64,000 nucleotides of DNA, from the NCBI RefSeq assembly GCF_046630315.1, contig NZ_LQBD01000037.1, positions 117,285-181,284 on the forward strand, in the 5' to 3' direction. The notes beneath the pieces were generated by a model. It was not told where the DNA came from. It saw only the letters and a program-made list of their open reading frames with translations, and did no database searches. Numbering within the stretch: the first letter of the stretch is position 1; each line of letters opens with the position of its first letter. The stretch comes from Brucella anthropi_A. Its GTDB lineage: Bacteria > Pseudomonadota > Alphaproteobacteria > Rhizobiales > Rhizobiaceae. A program made the position numbers and the translations under genes. This document shows, piece by piece, positions 9,735-17,410 of this stretch.

Positions 9735-11234
9735 TTATTTGAATTCCTGTCCGAGCGGCTCCAGCCTTATGCCCGAACGCAAATGCCTCCATGAAAGTTT
9801 GGCCGGGCTGAGCGGCATCGCACCCGGCGCGGTGCAAACCAGAAGCTTTTCGGCTATCGGCGCAAAATCCGCGCGAAAATGCACCGAGCTCTTATTGACG
9901 AGAATGGCTTCCTTCTCCGGTTCGATACCCACCATGCGATAAAGCGCGCGATCTGCCATCTGGGCGAGATTGGTGGTCACGACGATCCGCGTTCCGCCCA
10001 GACGCAGGCAGGCCGATGGCCCCATGTTCAGCCAGGTTCCGCCGTAATAGGGACCCGTCGCATGCGCCAAGCCGTCCGAAAGCTTTTCCACGGTGAACCG
10101 CGCCTTGAACGGCGCGTCGCCCTCTATCCCCGACTTGCCGCCAAGCGCGATTTCCACCGCTGCTCCCTCGCCTGCCTGATGGGCGATCCTCGCCGCTTCC
10201 GGGTCGTGGATACAGCCGATCGAAGCCCGCTGCGCGCCACAGGCAACAAGTGCACGCAGCATCCCGGTCGTATCGGAACTGCCACCGGCTCCCGGATTAT
10301 CCTGCGTATCCGCGATGACGATCGGGCGGCGCGCATCCCGTGCCAGCTCAATCGCCTTCGCCACCCCTTCCTCCGGCTGGTAAGCCATACCGGCAAAGGA
10401 CGGTTCGGCGGCAGCCAGCGCAGCGATGATCTTGTCGGCACTGGCCTCAACGGCCTCCTGGTCCCAGCCATAAGCGAAAGCCGATGGGCCGCATTCTGCA
10501 AAGTCTGCCGCCGGGAAGCCCATGAACAACGATGCTGTCAGAACGTTCTGAGGCAAGTCGACCGTCATGGCATAAAGGCTTTTGGCCGGCTCCTCATCCG
10601 TGCATTGCCAGGCGATCGGGATCAGGTAGTCCCCCCGCCGCATTGCCTTGTGCCAACCTTCCGGCCTGTCCATCAGCGCCTGCAACGCCTGTGCCGCCCT
10701 GTAGCCGGTTTCGGCCATATCCACATGCGGATAGGTGCGGAAACCCACCATCACGTCGCAATGTTCGAACATCCTTTGCGTGATGTTTCCGTGGAGATCG
10801 AGAGCGACAGCGAGCGGCTCGGTCGGGCGAACCCTCCGGACACGCTCAAGAAGCTCCCCTTCGCCGTCCTCGACATGCGCGGCAACCATAGCGCCATGCA
10901 GATCAATGAAAATCCCGTCGAGCGGACCGCAATCTTTGAGCCCGTCGACAATTTCCGAAACGATTGCTTCATAGGCATCCCGTGTGACCGGGGCGGACGG
11001 AATGGCGCCGGCCCACAGGATCGGCACGATCTCCCAGCCAGCCTCGCGAGCGAAATCCAATGCGCCGGCAATACCGAGATTTACATTACGCGCATTTTGC
11101 AGAACCGCTTCGCCGCGAGACAGCGGAATATATCCACCACCCTGGAGAAACGCTGCCATGTCGGCGGGCGCCGACGCGAAAGTGTTCGTTTCATGCAAGA
11201 AGCCAGCCACAGCCACGCGCTTGAGCACGAGCAT
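9735..11234 (-). CDS. M81 family metallopeptidase (microcystinase C, MlrC type)
   Basis: 499 residues matching the MlrC/DUF1485 family. Sphingomonad MlrC is a zinc peptidase that cuts linear products of microcystin. The N-terminal metal motif is GFLHETNTF (His14, Glu15), with further conserved DLHGAM and DLHGN blocks. The C-terminal half has the DNPGAGGSSDTTGM motif. No signal peptide is evident. It is first in the long minus-strand operon, behind a recognisable promoter (11306-11335), and divergent from the IclR regulator. In non-sphingomonads this family is usually next to dipeptide ABC systems, as here. Activity on small modified or cyclic-derived peptides is a reasonable inference. Confidence 0.9.
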   Translation of the reverse strand: MLVLKRVAVAGFLHETNTFASAPADMAAFLQGGGYIPLSRGEAVLQNARNVNLGIAGALDFAREAGWEIVPILWAGAIPSAPVTRDAYEAIVSEIVDGLKDCGPLDGIFIDLHGAMVAAHVEDGEGELLERVRRVRPTEPLAVALDLHGNITQRMFEHCDVMVGFRTYPHVDMAETGYRAAQALQALMDRPEGWHKAMRRGDYLIPIAWQCTDEEPAKSLYAMTVDLPQNVLTASLFMGFPAADFAECGPSAFAYGWDQEAVEASADKIIAALAAAEPSFAGMAYQPEEGVAKAIELARDARRPIVIADTQDNPGAGGSSDTTGMLRALVACGAQRASIGCIHDPEAARIAHQAGEGAAVEIALGGKSGIEGDAPFKARFTVEKLSDGLAHATGPYYGGTWLNMGPSACLRLGGTRIVVTTNLAQMADRALYRMVGIEPEKEAILVNKSSVHFRADFAPIAEKLLVCTAPGAMPLSPAKLSWRHLRSGIRLEPLGQEFK

Positions 11235-11270
11235 ACTCCCATTTACCGATTTATCCCCAGGGCGAACACG

Positions 11271-11289
11271 TGTATCTGTCAGCGATACA
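11271..11289. promoter_or_regulatory. Candidate IclR operator (inverted repeat)
   Basis: TGTATC-7-GATACA is a perfect 6-bp inverted repeat in the 130-base divergent gap. It would lie about 10-28 bases downstream of the predicted start site of the minus-strand promoter, where a repressor could block transcription of the peptide operon. Binding by the adjacent IclR protein is inferred. Confidence 0.5.
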
Positions 11290-11305
11290 TCTATATTGTT
11301 TTTTT

Positions 11306-11335
11306 ATGATAGGGATCAATTTTGCTCCTTGTCAA
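11306..11335 (-). promoter_or_regulatory. Predicted sigma-70-type promoter of the peptide/MlrC operon
   Basis: On the minus strand: TTGACA (11330-11335), an 18-base spacer, then TATCAT (11306-11311). The -35 element is perfect and the -10 element matches at five of six positions. The leader to the MlrC-type ATG would be about 65 bases. Confidence 0.65.
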
Positions 11336-11364
11336 TCCATGAACGGCGACTAAAGCTAATTCCC

Positions 11365-12213
11365 ATGAACCAATTTCGCGACCTGACCGGACTATCCACT
11401 TTTGACCCTGACGAGGCGGATGAATTCAAAGATGACCCGTTGTTTCTCCGTTCGGTTGCGCGCACGGTCGCCGTGCTGTCCGCCTTCCAGAGCGCCCGGC
11501 ACCCCCTATCGCTGACCCAGATAGCAACCGCGTCCGGCCTTGATCGCAGTGCATCGCAGCGCATCGTCAATTCGCTTATGAAACTGGGCATGATCGCACG
11601 CGACCCGGAAGATCGCGGCTATCTCCCAGGTTTGCGCATTCTGGATATGACGCATGACTTTTTGCGGCTGAACCCGATGCTGCAACGGGCCAATCCGGTT
11701 ATGCTGGAACTGCGCCGGCGAGTACGCGAGCGTGTGGATTTATCGCTTTTCGATGATATCCGGGTGGTCTATGCCTTGCGCATGCCGTCAAAGCACGAAG
11801 TCTTCAGCGCCACCATCGTCGGCAATGCGGTTCCCACCTATTGTACGGCTGGCGGCATTGCGGTCCTGTCGCGCCTGCCGGACGACCGGATTGCCGATAT
11901 TGTGAACCGCTCCGATCTCACCCCGTTCACACCCTATACGATTACCGATCTTGCGGGGGTGATGGAACAGGTCCATGCCACGCGCAAACGGGGACATTCC
12001 GTTCTCTGCCGCCAGTTGTTACCCCACGAAATAGCGATCGGCGCGCCAATTACCGATGCAAAAGGCGTCCCCATCGGAGCAATCCATGTCGCCGGCAATT
12101 TGCAGGAATGGTCGGCAGAAAGCTTCAGCGACAGTTTCGGGCCGCTCATCGAAAATGCCGCACGCACGGTTTCCGAGCGTCCCCGGCCTTTCGACGCCAG
12201 AAACGCGCTCTGA
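11365..12213 (+). CDS. IclR family transcriptional regulator
   Basis: 282 residues. The N-terminal winged helix-turn-helix (about residues 25-95) includes SVARTVAVLSAF, SLTQIATASGLDRSASQRIV and RGYLPGLRIL, the typical IclR layout. The C-terminal part is the ligand-binding IclR effector domain. The ATG at 11365 was chosen because the upstream in-frame extension runs back into the divergent gene. It is transcribed away from the peptide operon across a 130-base gap with a clear promoter and inverted repeat, so it is the likely local regulator of the peptide uptake and hydrolysis genes, probably responding to a substrate or breakdown product. Confidence 0.93.
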   Translation: MNQFRDLTGLSTFDPDEADEFKDDPLFLRSVARTVAVLSAFQSARHPLSLTQIATASGLDRSASQRIVNSLMKLGMIARDPEDRGYLPGLRILDMTHDFLRLNPMLQRANPVMLELRRRVRERVDLSLFDDIRVVYALRMPSKHEVFSATIVGNAVPTYCTAGGIAVLSRLPDDRIADIVNRSDLTPFTPYTITDLAGVMEQVHATRKRGHSVLCRQLLPHEIAIGAPITDAKGVPIGAIHVAGNLQEWSAESFSDSFGPLIENAARTVSERPRPFDARNAL

Positions 12214-12237
12214 CCAGCCTTGCTGCCGGCTTTCCCG

Positions 12238-14289
12238 CTAGGCCGGCTGGGGCTGTCGCACGGCGGAAAGATGCCGTGCCACCACCGGAGCCAGCAACAA
12301 GAGCCCGAGGATCGATGAATAGATCTCCGGCGCGACCAGCAGGATCGCCGCGACGATCATCAGCATATTTTCCCAGGCCCTGGTTCTCACCAGGAAAAAG
12401 CCCGACAATGCGGCACCGAGCGCCGTGATGCCGATGGTGCAGCCCAGAAATGCCACGAAGAAATCCAGCCAGTTGAAATCGGACGTGACCAGCAGGAGCG
12501 ACGGCGAAAAGACAAAGACGAAAGGCACGAGCACCTTGCCAAGCCCCAGCCGGAAGGCCGTATTGCCGGTCTTGAACGGATCGGCGCCCGCCATGCCCGC
12601 CGCCGCATAGGCCGCAAGCGCCACGGGCGGCGTGATATCGGCCAGCACGCCGTAGTAGAAGACGAAGAAATGCGCCACGATCGGTTCGACGCCCAGCAGC
12701 CCCAGCGCCGGCGCGGCAATGGTTGCCATGATGATGTAGTTTGCCGTCGTCGGAATGCCGCAGCCCATCAGGATGCATACGATCCCGGTCATGATGAGCG
12801 TGAAAAGCAGCGTCAGCGTTTGCGGGCCGAACCAGGCGGCAGGCAGAACAGTGCCGAAATAGGCGGCAAGCTGCGCTGCCGTCGAGGTCACGATATAGGA
12901 AATCTTGAAGCCGACACCCGTCAGCGTCACCACGCCGACGATAATGCCGACGGTTGCCGCCGCCGCACCGACGGCAAGGGCGTATTTTGCCCCGTCGCGC
13001 AAGCCGTCAAAGATCTCGCCGATGGACATGCGCTTGCGCGGATTGAGCAATCCCACCGCGATACACAGCGTGATGCCCCAGAACGCCGCCATATAGGGCG
13101 TATAGCCCGACAAAAGCACCCCGATCAGCACGATCAGCGGAATGACGGTTGGCCAGTCGCGCTTGAAGGCCTCCTTCAGGTCAGGCAGTTCCTCTTTCGT
13201 CATGCCGCGCAATCCGTTGCGCTTGGCTTCGAAATGCACCTGCATCAGAACGCCGAAGAAATGCATGAAGGCCGGTATGATGGCCGCCAGAATGATCGTC
13301 GTGTAAGGCAGGTTCAGGAATTCGATCATCAGGAAGGCGGCCGCGCCCATGATTGGCGGGGTGATCTGTCCGCCTGTCGATGATGCCGATTCCACGGCGG
13401 CGGCAAAGTGGCGCTTGTAACCGAGCCGGATCATCGCCGGAATGGTCAGCGAGCCGACCGTCACCGTATTGGCGACGGAAGAGCCCGAAATCATGCCGAA
13501 CAGGGCCGAGCCGAAGATGGAAACCTTTGCCGGGCCGCCCGCAAAACGGCCGGCGACCCAGGCCGCGCAATCCAGAAACAGCTGCCCGAGGCCGATGCGG
13601 GTTGCAAAAACCCCAAACAGCACGAAATGGAAGACGTAAGTGGCAACCACGCCGAGCGCGATGCCGTAGATGCCCTGCGTCGTCAGATAAAGATGGTCGA
13701 CAAGCTGGCTGACACTGGCGCCGGGATGCACGAGAATGCCCGGCATATGCTGCCCGTAAAGGGCATAGAGCATGAACAGGATCGAGATAATCGGCAGCGG
13801 CCAGCCGACGGAGCGCCGCGTCGCTTCCAGAAGAACAAGGATGAGAAGGCCGCCCAGGACAACGTCGGTTGTGGTCGGGTTGCCGACGCGGAAAGCCAGA
13901 TCGTCGAGCGGGATCAGCGGCACATGGGCGACCGACACGACCGCGATGATTGCCAAGGCCCAGTCGATGATGGAAATGCCAAGCGGCCGCAGCCAGGTCG
14001 AGGTGGTGGGCTGGTCGTAGCCCTTGCGGGAAAACGGGAAAACGAGAAACACCAGGCCAAGCACGAAGGAAAGGTGGATGCCGCGCTGCATCATCTCCGG
14101 CAGGAGGCCAAAGCCTGCCGTGTAATAGTGGAAGAGGGAGAGTATGATCAAAAGCCCGCCCACGAGGCGCGCGGCCAGCGGGCCAAGCGGGCGAAACCTG
14201 ATCTCGGAATCGAACTTTTCCTCAAGCGCGCGCGCCTTGGCTTCATCCAGTTCCATGGGCGACAGTTTCGTCTCTTGTTCGCTCACCAT
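12238..14289 (-). CDS. TRAP transporter fused permease (DctQM, TAXI type)
   Basis: 683-residue inner-membrane protein with about 16 hydrophobic segments, fusing the small (4TM) and large (12TM) TRAP subunits, as is typical of TAXI-TRAP systems. Recognisable blocks include GMISGSSVANTVTVG and TGGQITPPIMGAAAFLM in the large domain, and GCGIPTTANYII near the C-terminus. The start is placed at the ATG 14289 (MVSEQETKLS), preceded by GGAGGGACC, rather than an in-frame upstream site at 14346. It works with the TAXI receptor gene 190 bases upstream. The family moves organic acids with sodium; the substrate is unknown. The gene converges on the IclR gene with a 24-base gap. Confidence 0.95.
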   Translation of the reverse strand: MVSEQETKLSPMELDEAKARALEEKFDSEIRFRPLGPLAARLVGGLLIILSLFHYYTAGFGLLPEMMQRGIHLSFVLGLVFLVFPFSRKGYDQPTTSTWLRPLGISIIDWALAIIAVVSVAHVPLIPLDDLAFRVGNPTTTDVVLGGLLILVLLEATRRSVGWPLPIISILFMLYALYGQHMPGILVHPGASVSQLVDHLYLTTQGIYGIALGVVATYVFHFVLFGVFATRIGLGQLFLDCAAWVAGRFAGGPAKVSIFGSALFGMISGSSVANTVTVGSLTIPAMIRLGYKRHFAAAVESASSTGGQITPPIMGAAAFLMIEFLNLPYTTIILAAIIPAFMHFFGVLMQVHFEAKRNGLRGMTKEELPDLKEAFKRDWPTVIPLIVLIGVLLSGYTPYMAAFWGITLCIAVGLLNPRKRMSIGEIFDGLRDGAKYALAVGAAAATVGIIVGVVTLTGVGFKISYIVTSTAAQLAAYFGTVLPAAWFGPQTLTLLFTLIMTGIVCILMGCGIPTTANYIIMATIAAPALGLLGVEPIVAHFFVFYYGVLADITPPVALAAYAAAGMAGADPFKTGNTAFRLGLGKVLVPFVFVFSPSLLLVTSDFNWLDFFVAFLGCTIGITALGAALSGFFLVRTRAWENMLMIVAAILLVAPEIYSSILGLLLLAPVVARHLSAVRQPQPA

Positions 14290-14408
14290 ACCGGTCCCTC
14301 CATCCGGAACGGGGGCCGATCCTGCCGGATCGGGCGCGCGCTCCATCCATTTGCTTCATGCATGTCTTGATCCGAAAGCGTTTCCGGCGCCGAGCCGACC
14401 CGGAAACA

Positions 14409-14442
14409 CATGCACGGAGCTTCGCCGGAAACTCCGTGCATG
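14409..14442 (-). promoter_or_regulatory. Intercistronic 11-bp stem-loop between TAXI receptor and TRAP permease
   Basis: CATGCACGGAG and CTCCGTGCATG form a perfect 11-bp stem with a 12-base loop. No T-run follows on the minus strand. As with the peptide operon, it sits right after the binding-protein gene and before the membrane component, suggesting differential expression by mRNA protection or partial termination. Confidence 0.6.
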
Positions 14443-14479
14443 CGTGCATATCTTGATTATGCGAACCGGGACCGGCGGC

Positions 14480-15469
14480 TTATTTCAGAACGCCCGCTTC
14501 CTTGTAGAAGCGTTCCGCGCCGGGATGCAGCGGAATGCCAAGGCTGGTCGTTGCCGTATCCAGCTTGATGAGCTTGCCCTTTGCGTGTCCGGCATCGAGC
14601 GCTTTTCTGCTGTCATCGTTGAACAGCGTCTTGGTGATGTTGTAGACGAGTTCGTCAGGCTGCTTGGCATTCGTGACCCATTGCGCCGCGACGGCCAGCG
14701 TCTCGGTTTCGCCGACATCCTTGTAGGTATCGGCCGGTACCGTGTCCTTGGAGAAGAACGAGTATTTTTCCAGAATCTTCTGTGCTTGCGGGCCGGAAAT
14801 CGGAACCAGCGCAATGCCGTTCGATGTCGCCAGTTCCGAGATTGCGCCGGTCGGATAGCCGCCGACGAAGAAATAGGCGTCGAGAGCGCCGTCCTTGAGG
14901 CGCTCGCCCGCAGGCCCCGGCTTCAAATGTTCGGCCTTGACGTCATTCTCGCTCAATCCATAGGCTTCCAGAACGATGCGCGCATCGACGATCGTACCCG
15001 AGCCCGGCTCATCGATGGAAACGCGCTTTCCCTTGAGATCGGCAACGGATTTGATGCCCGCATCCTTGCGCGCGACCAGGTGAATGGTTTCAGGGTAAAG
15101 CGTGGCGATCAGGCGCAGATCTTCAACCTTGCCCTTGCCATCGTAAAGCCCCGTCCCCGTATGCGCCCAATAAGCCACATCCGATTGGGTGAAGCCCGAT
15201 TCCAGCGCTCCCGACTGGATGGCGTTGATGTTGGCGACCGAGCCATTCGACGAAACCGCGGTGGCGACCAGACCGGGCACGCCCTTGTCTCCTGCGCCTG
15301 AAATCGCATTGGCGATCAACCCGCCGATCGGGTAATAGGTGCCCGCCGTTCCCCCCGTGCCGATGCGGAAGAAGGCCGGAGCCTGCGCAAAGGCAATGCT
15401 GGCCCCGATTGCAACAATCCCTGCAAACGCCGCCACCACACCGCGCCGGGTGAACTTTCCCATTGTCAT
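14480..15469 (-). CDS. TAXI family TRAP transporter solute-binding protein
   Basis: 329-residue periplasmic receptor of the TAXI (TRAP-associated extracytoplasmic immunogenic) family. The signal peptide has TRRG followed by a hydrophobic core and a Gln-Ala-Pro cleavage region (residues 7-31). The family block FFRIGTGGTAGTYYPIGG follows immediately. The ATG at 15469 has GGAG nine bases upstream; an ATG two codons later is possible. TAXI proteins bind glutamate, 2-oxoglutarate or other organic acids. Its gene precedes the fused TRAP permease gene, making a two-gene operon. A TTGCATGCAA palindrome lies about 175 bases upstream and may be its operator. Confidence 0.95.
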   Translation of the reverse strand: MTMGKFTRRGVVAAFAGIVAIGASIAFAQAPAFFRIGTGGTAGTYYPIGGLIANAISGAGDKGVPGLVATAVSSNGSVANINAIQSGALESGFTQSDVAYWAHTGTGLYDGKGKVEDLRLIATLYPETIHLVARKDAGIKSVADLKGKRVSIDEPGSGTIVDARIVLEAYGLSENDVKAEHLKPGPAGERLKDGALDAYFFVGGYPTGAISELATSNGIALVPISGPQAQKILEKYSFFSKDTVPADTYKDVGETETLAVAAQWVTNAKQPDELVYNITKTLFNDDSRKALDAGHAKGKLIKLDTATTSLGIPLHPGAERFYKEAGVLK

Positions 15470-15883
15470 AACTGTTCTCCGTTCCCTGGATGATTTTGTT
15501 CAAATTGTGTCGCGGAGCATGGAAAGCCGGGCGCGGCTTGTCAAGCGCTCGATCCACTTCCGGCCTCATCCGGTGAAACATGATGAAATGGCAAGCAAAA
15601 CGAAATACAGGAGAAAGAACAAAACATGTTTTCCCATAAATATATTGCATGCAATGTGATATATGATTTTCCAATCGGGCATAAAAATCGGCGGTGAAAT
15701 TCAGATTTTACTTTATACAGAATAGAGCGTGACGCTCCCTTTCAAAAGGTGGCCTATAATTTCATAAATGACTTGAAACCGTGAGATTCATCGCTATTTT
15801 GGCTCTATGGCGTGTGCTGCGTGCGCCCAGGGACGGCCCTGAATACGGAGACTGTTTTTAACCGTTTCTGTCGGGGAGCTGCC
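15470..15883. other. Divergent intergenic region between TAXI receptor gene and nhaA
   Basis: This 414-base AT-richer gap has no convincing gene. It holds the palindrome at 15644-15655, a poly-pyrimidine stretch before nhaA and a short hairpin (CAGGG-ACGGC-CCTGA) near 15825. No riboswitch or RNA gene was recognised. Confidence 0.5.
15644..15655. promoter_or_regulatory. ATTGCATGCAAT palindrome, candidate operator
   Basis: A perfect 12-bp palindrome 175 bases upstream of the TAXI receptor start. The same core TTGCATGCAA occurs at 19312-19321, about 200 bases upstream of the Tat-exported amidohydrolase gene, next to a further partial copy. The shared sequence and similar distance suggest one regulator for both transcription units. 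The binding protein is unknown. Confidence 0.45.
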
Positions 15884-17065
15884 ATGGCCGGTCGCATTCA
15901 AAATACCATTCGCAATTTTCTTGATAGCGAGTCGTCGGGCGGGCTTCTGCTGATCGCTTCGGCCGCGCTGGCTTTGCTGGTGGCCAACTCGCAGCTTTCC
16001 GAAGCCTATTTCGGCGCCATGCATGCCTATCTCGGTCCGCTTTCGGTCCAGCATTGGGTCAATGACGCGCTGATGGCGGTGTTTTTCCTGATGGTCGGGC
16101 TGGAAATCAAGCGCGAGATGGTCGACGGCCATCTGTCCTCCTGGCCGCGCCGCATTCTGCCGGGGGTCGCGGCGGCCGCGGGCATGGCCGTGCCTGCTCT
16201 GGTCTATCTCGCCTTCAATCTGAACAGCGGCGCTTCCCATGGCTGGGCGATCCCGGCTGCGACCGATATTGCCTTTGCGCTCGGTGTTATTTCCTTGCTG
16301 GGGCCGAGAGTTCCCACATCGCTGAAAGTGTTTCTCGCAGCCCTTGCCATCATCGATGATCTTGGTGCGGTGATCGTCATCGGGCTTTTTTATACGAGCG
16401 GCGTTTCAATGATGGATCTGGGCCTGGCGGCGGCTGTCGTCGCTGCGCTGGTGGCGCTGAACCTGACCGGCGTGAAACGGTTGACGCCCTATCTGCTGCT
16501 GGGCCTGATCCTGTGGTTCTTCACCTATCGCTCCGGCGTCCACGCAACCATCGCCGGCGTTTTGCTGGCGCTGACCATTCCAATCAAGCGCACGCCTGCA
16601 AAGCCTGAAGCGACACATGCCGAAAGCCCGCTGCATCGGCTGGAACACAGCCTGATAAAGCCGGTTTCGTTCGTCATCGTGCCGATATTCGGTTTTGCCA
16701 ATGCAGGTGTCAGCTTTTCCGGCCTTGGCATGGATGCGCTCTTTGCGCCTGTGACGGTGGGCGTCGCCGCGGGCCTTGCGGTCGGTAAGCTTGTCGGCAT
16801 TTTCGGCGCGGTGCTGCTCCTGGTGAAAAGCAGGATCGTCGACTTGCCGGCCGGCGCAAGCTGGACCCAGATGCTGGGCACGACGCTTCTGTGCGGCATC
16901 GGCTTCACCATGAGCCTGTTCATCTCGCTTCTCGCCTTTGACGATGTCCTGCTGCAAAACGAAGCGAAAATCGGAATATTGATCGGTTCGCTCCTGGCTG
17001 GCCTTGCCGGTTTCATCGTCCTGCGTTTCGCAAAAAGGGCAGACGGGCGCAATTTCAGCCGTTAG
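15884..17065 (+). CDS. nhaA: Na+/H+ antiporter NhaA
   Basis: 393 residues, close to E. coli NhaA (388). This inner-membrane antiporter exchanges sodium or lithium for protons in pH and salt homeostasis. The essential acidic residues can be placed: Asp128 in PAATDIAFALG and the Asp158-Asp159 pair in ALAIIDDLGAVIV, equivalent to D133 and D163-D164 of E. coli. About twelve hydrophobic segments are present. The ATG at 15884 (MAGRIQNTIR) has GGGGAGCTGCC upstream; an in-frame upstream start would add a non-conserved 24 residues. It stands alone on the plus strand. No NhaR-like gene is adjacent. Confidence 0.97.
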   Translation: MAGRIQNTIRNFLDSESSGGLLLIASAALALLVANSQLSEAYFGAMHAYLGPLSVQHWVNDALMAVFFLMVGLEIKREMVDGHLSSWPRRILPGVAAAAGMAVPALVYLAFNLNSGASHGWAIPAATDIAFALGVISLLGPRVPTSLKVFLAALAIIDDLGAVIVIGLFYTSGVSMMDLGLAAAVVAALVALNLTGVKRLTPYLLLGLILWFFTYRSGVHATIAGVLLALTIPIKRTPAKPEATHAESPLHRLEHSLIKPVSFVIVPIFGFANAGVSFSGLGMDALFAPVTVGVAAGLAVGKLVGIFGAVLLLVKSRIVDLPAGASWTQMLGTTLLCGIGFTMSLFISLLAFDDVLLQNEAKIGILIGSLLAGLAGFIVLRFAKRADGRNFSR

Positions 17066-17090
17066 AGCCTCAATCAAAAAGCGGCATGTG

Positions 17091-17208
17091 TGCGCGAAAA
17101 TGGCGATTTTCGACTACCGGAGCGGAGCATAATTCCAAGCATAGTCCCGAAAAGTTGCAGACTTTTCGGATAAGACCAAGCGTCTGAGAAAGCTGCGTGA
17201 GCACCGGA
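17091..17208 (+). repeat. Bru-RS-like repeat, copy A
   Basis: About 118 bases, including CCGGAGCGGAGCATAATTCC, CCGAAAAGTTGCAGACTTTT and GTGAGCACCGGA. A clearly homologous copy (my estimate is over 80% identity) lies in the opposite orientation at 40118-40233. The inner part CCGAAAAGTTGCAGACTTTTCGG is itself an inverted repeat. Confidence 0.75.
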
Positions 17209-17285
17209 ACTTGAGATAAATTGCCATTTGCAGCCACACGGGGGGCGACTGATTGGAACAGGTTCTCTGGCAAGCCCCGGAAAAG

Positions 17286-17318
17286 GGAGAACCGGCTTCG
17301 CGGTGAAACCGGTTCTCC
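17286..17318. terminator. Hairpin between nhaA and the amidohydrolase gene
   Basis: GGAGAACCGG / CCGGTTCTCC form a perfect 10-bp stem with a 13-base loop in the gap between two convergent genes. Neither side has a T-run, so it is at best an atypical terminator or a repeat palindrome. Confidence 0.35.
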
Positions 17319-17410
17319 TGACTGATACCCCAATCTGATATTATGCCATCTGCACGTCGGTCCTGCCGCCGTCGCCCCCCCCAGGCAAGGCGGCGCAGAC
17401 ATGCCTCAAC

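Larger units (their letters stand above)
17066..17410. other. Convergent intergenic region with repeat copy and hairpin
   Basis: The 345-base gap between nhaA and the convergent amidohydrolase gene has no gene. It contains the repeat at 17091-17208, whose inverted partner is at 40118-40233, and the hairpin at 17286-17318. Confidence 0.5.

Noticed and set aside
8224..9942. 572-codon plus-strand open frame
   Set aside because: Antisense to the peptide-binding protein gene; no ribosome site or recognisable fold. GC-rich genes often leave their opposite strand open.
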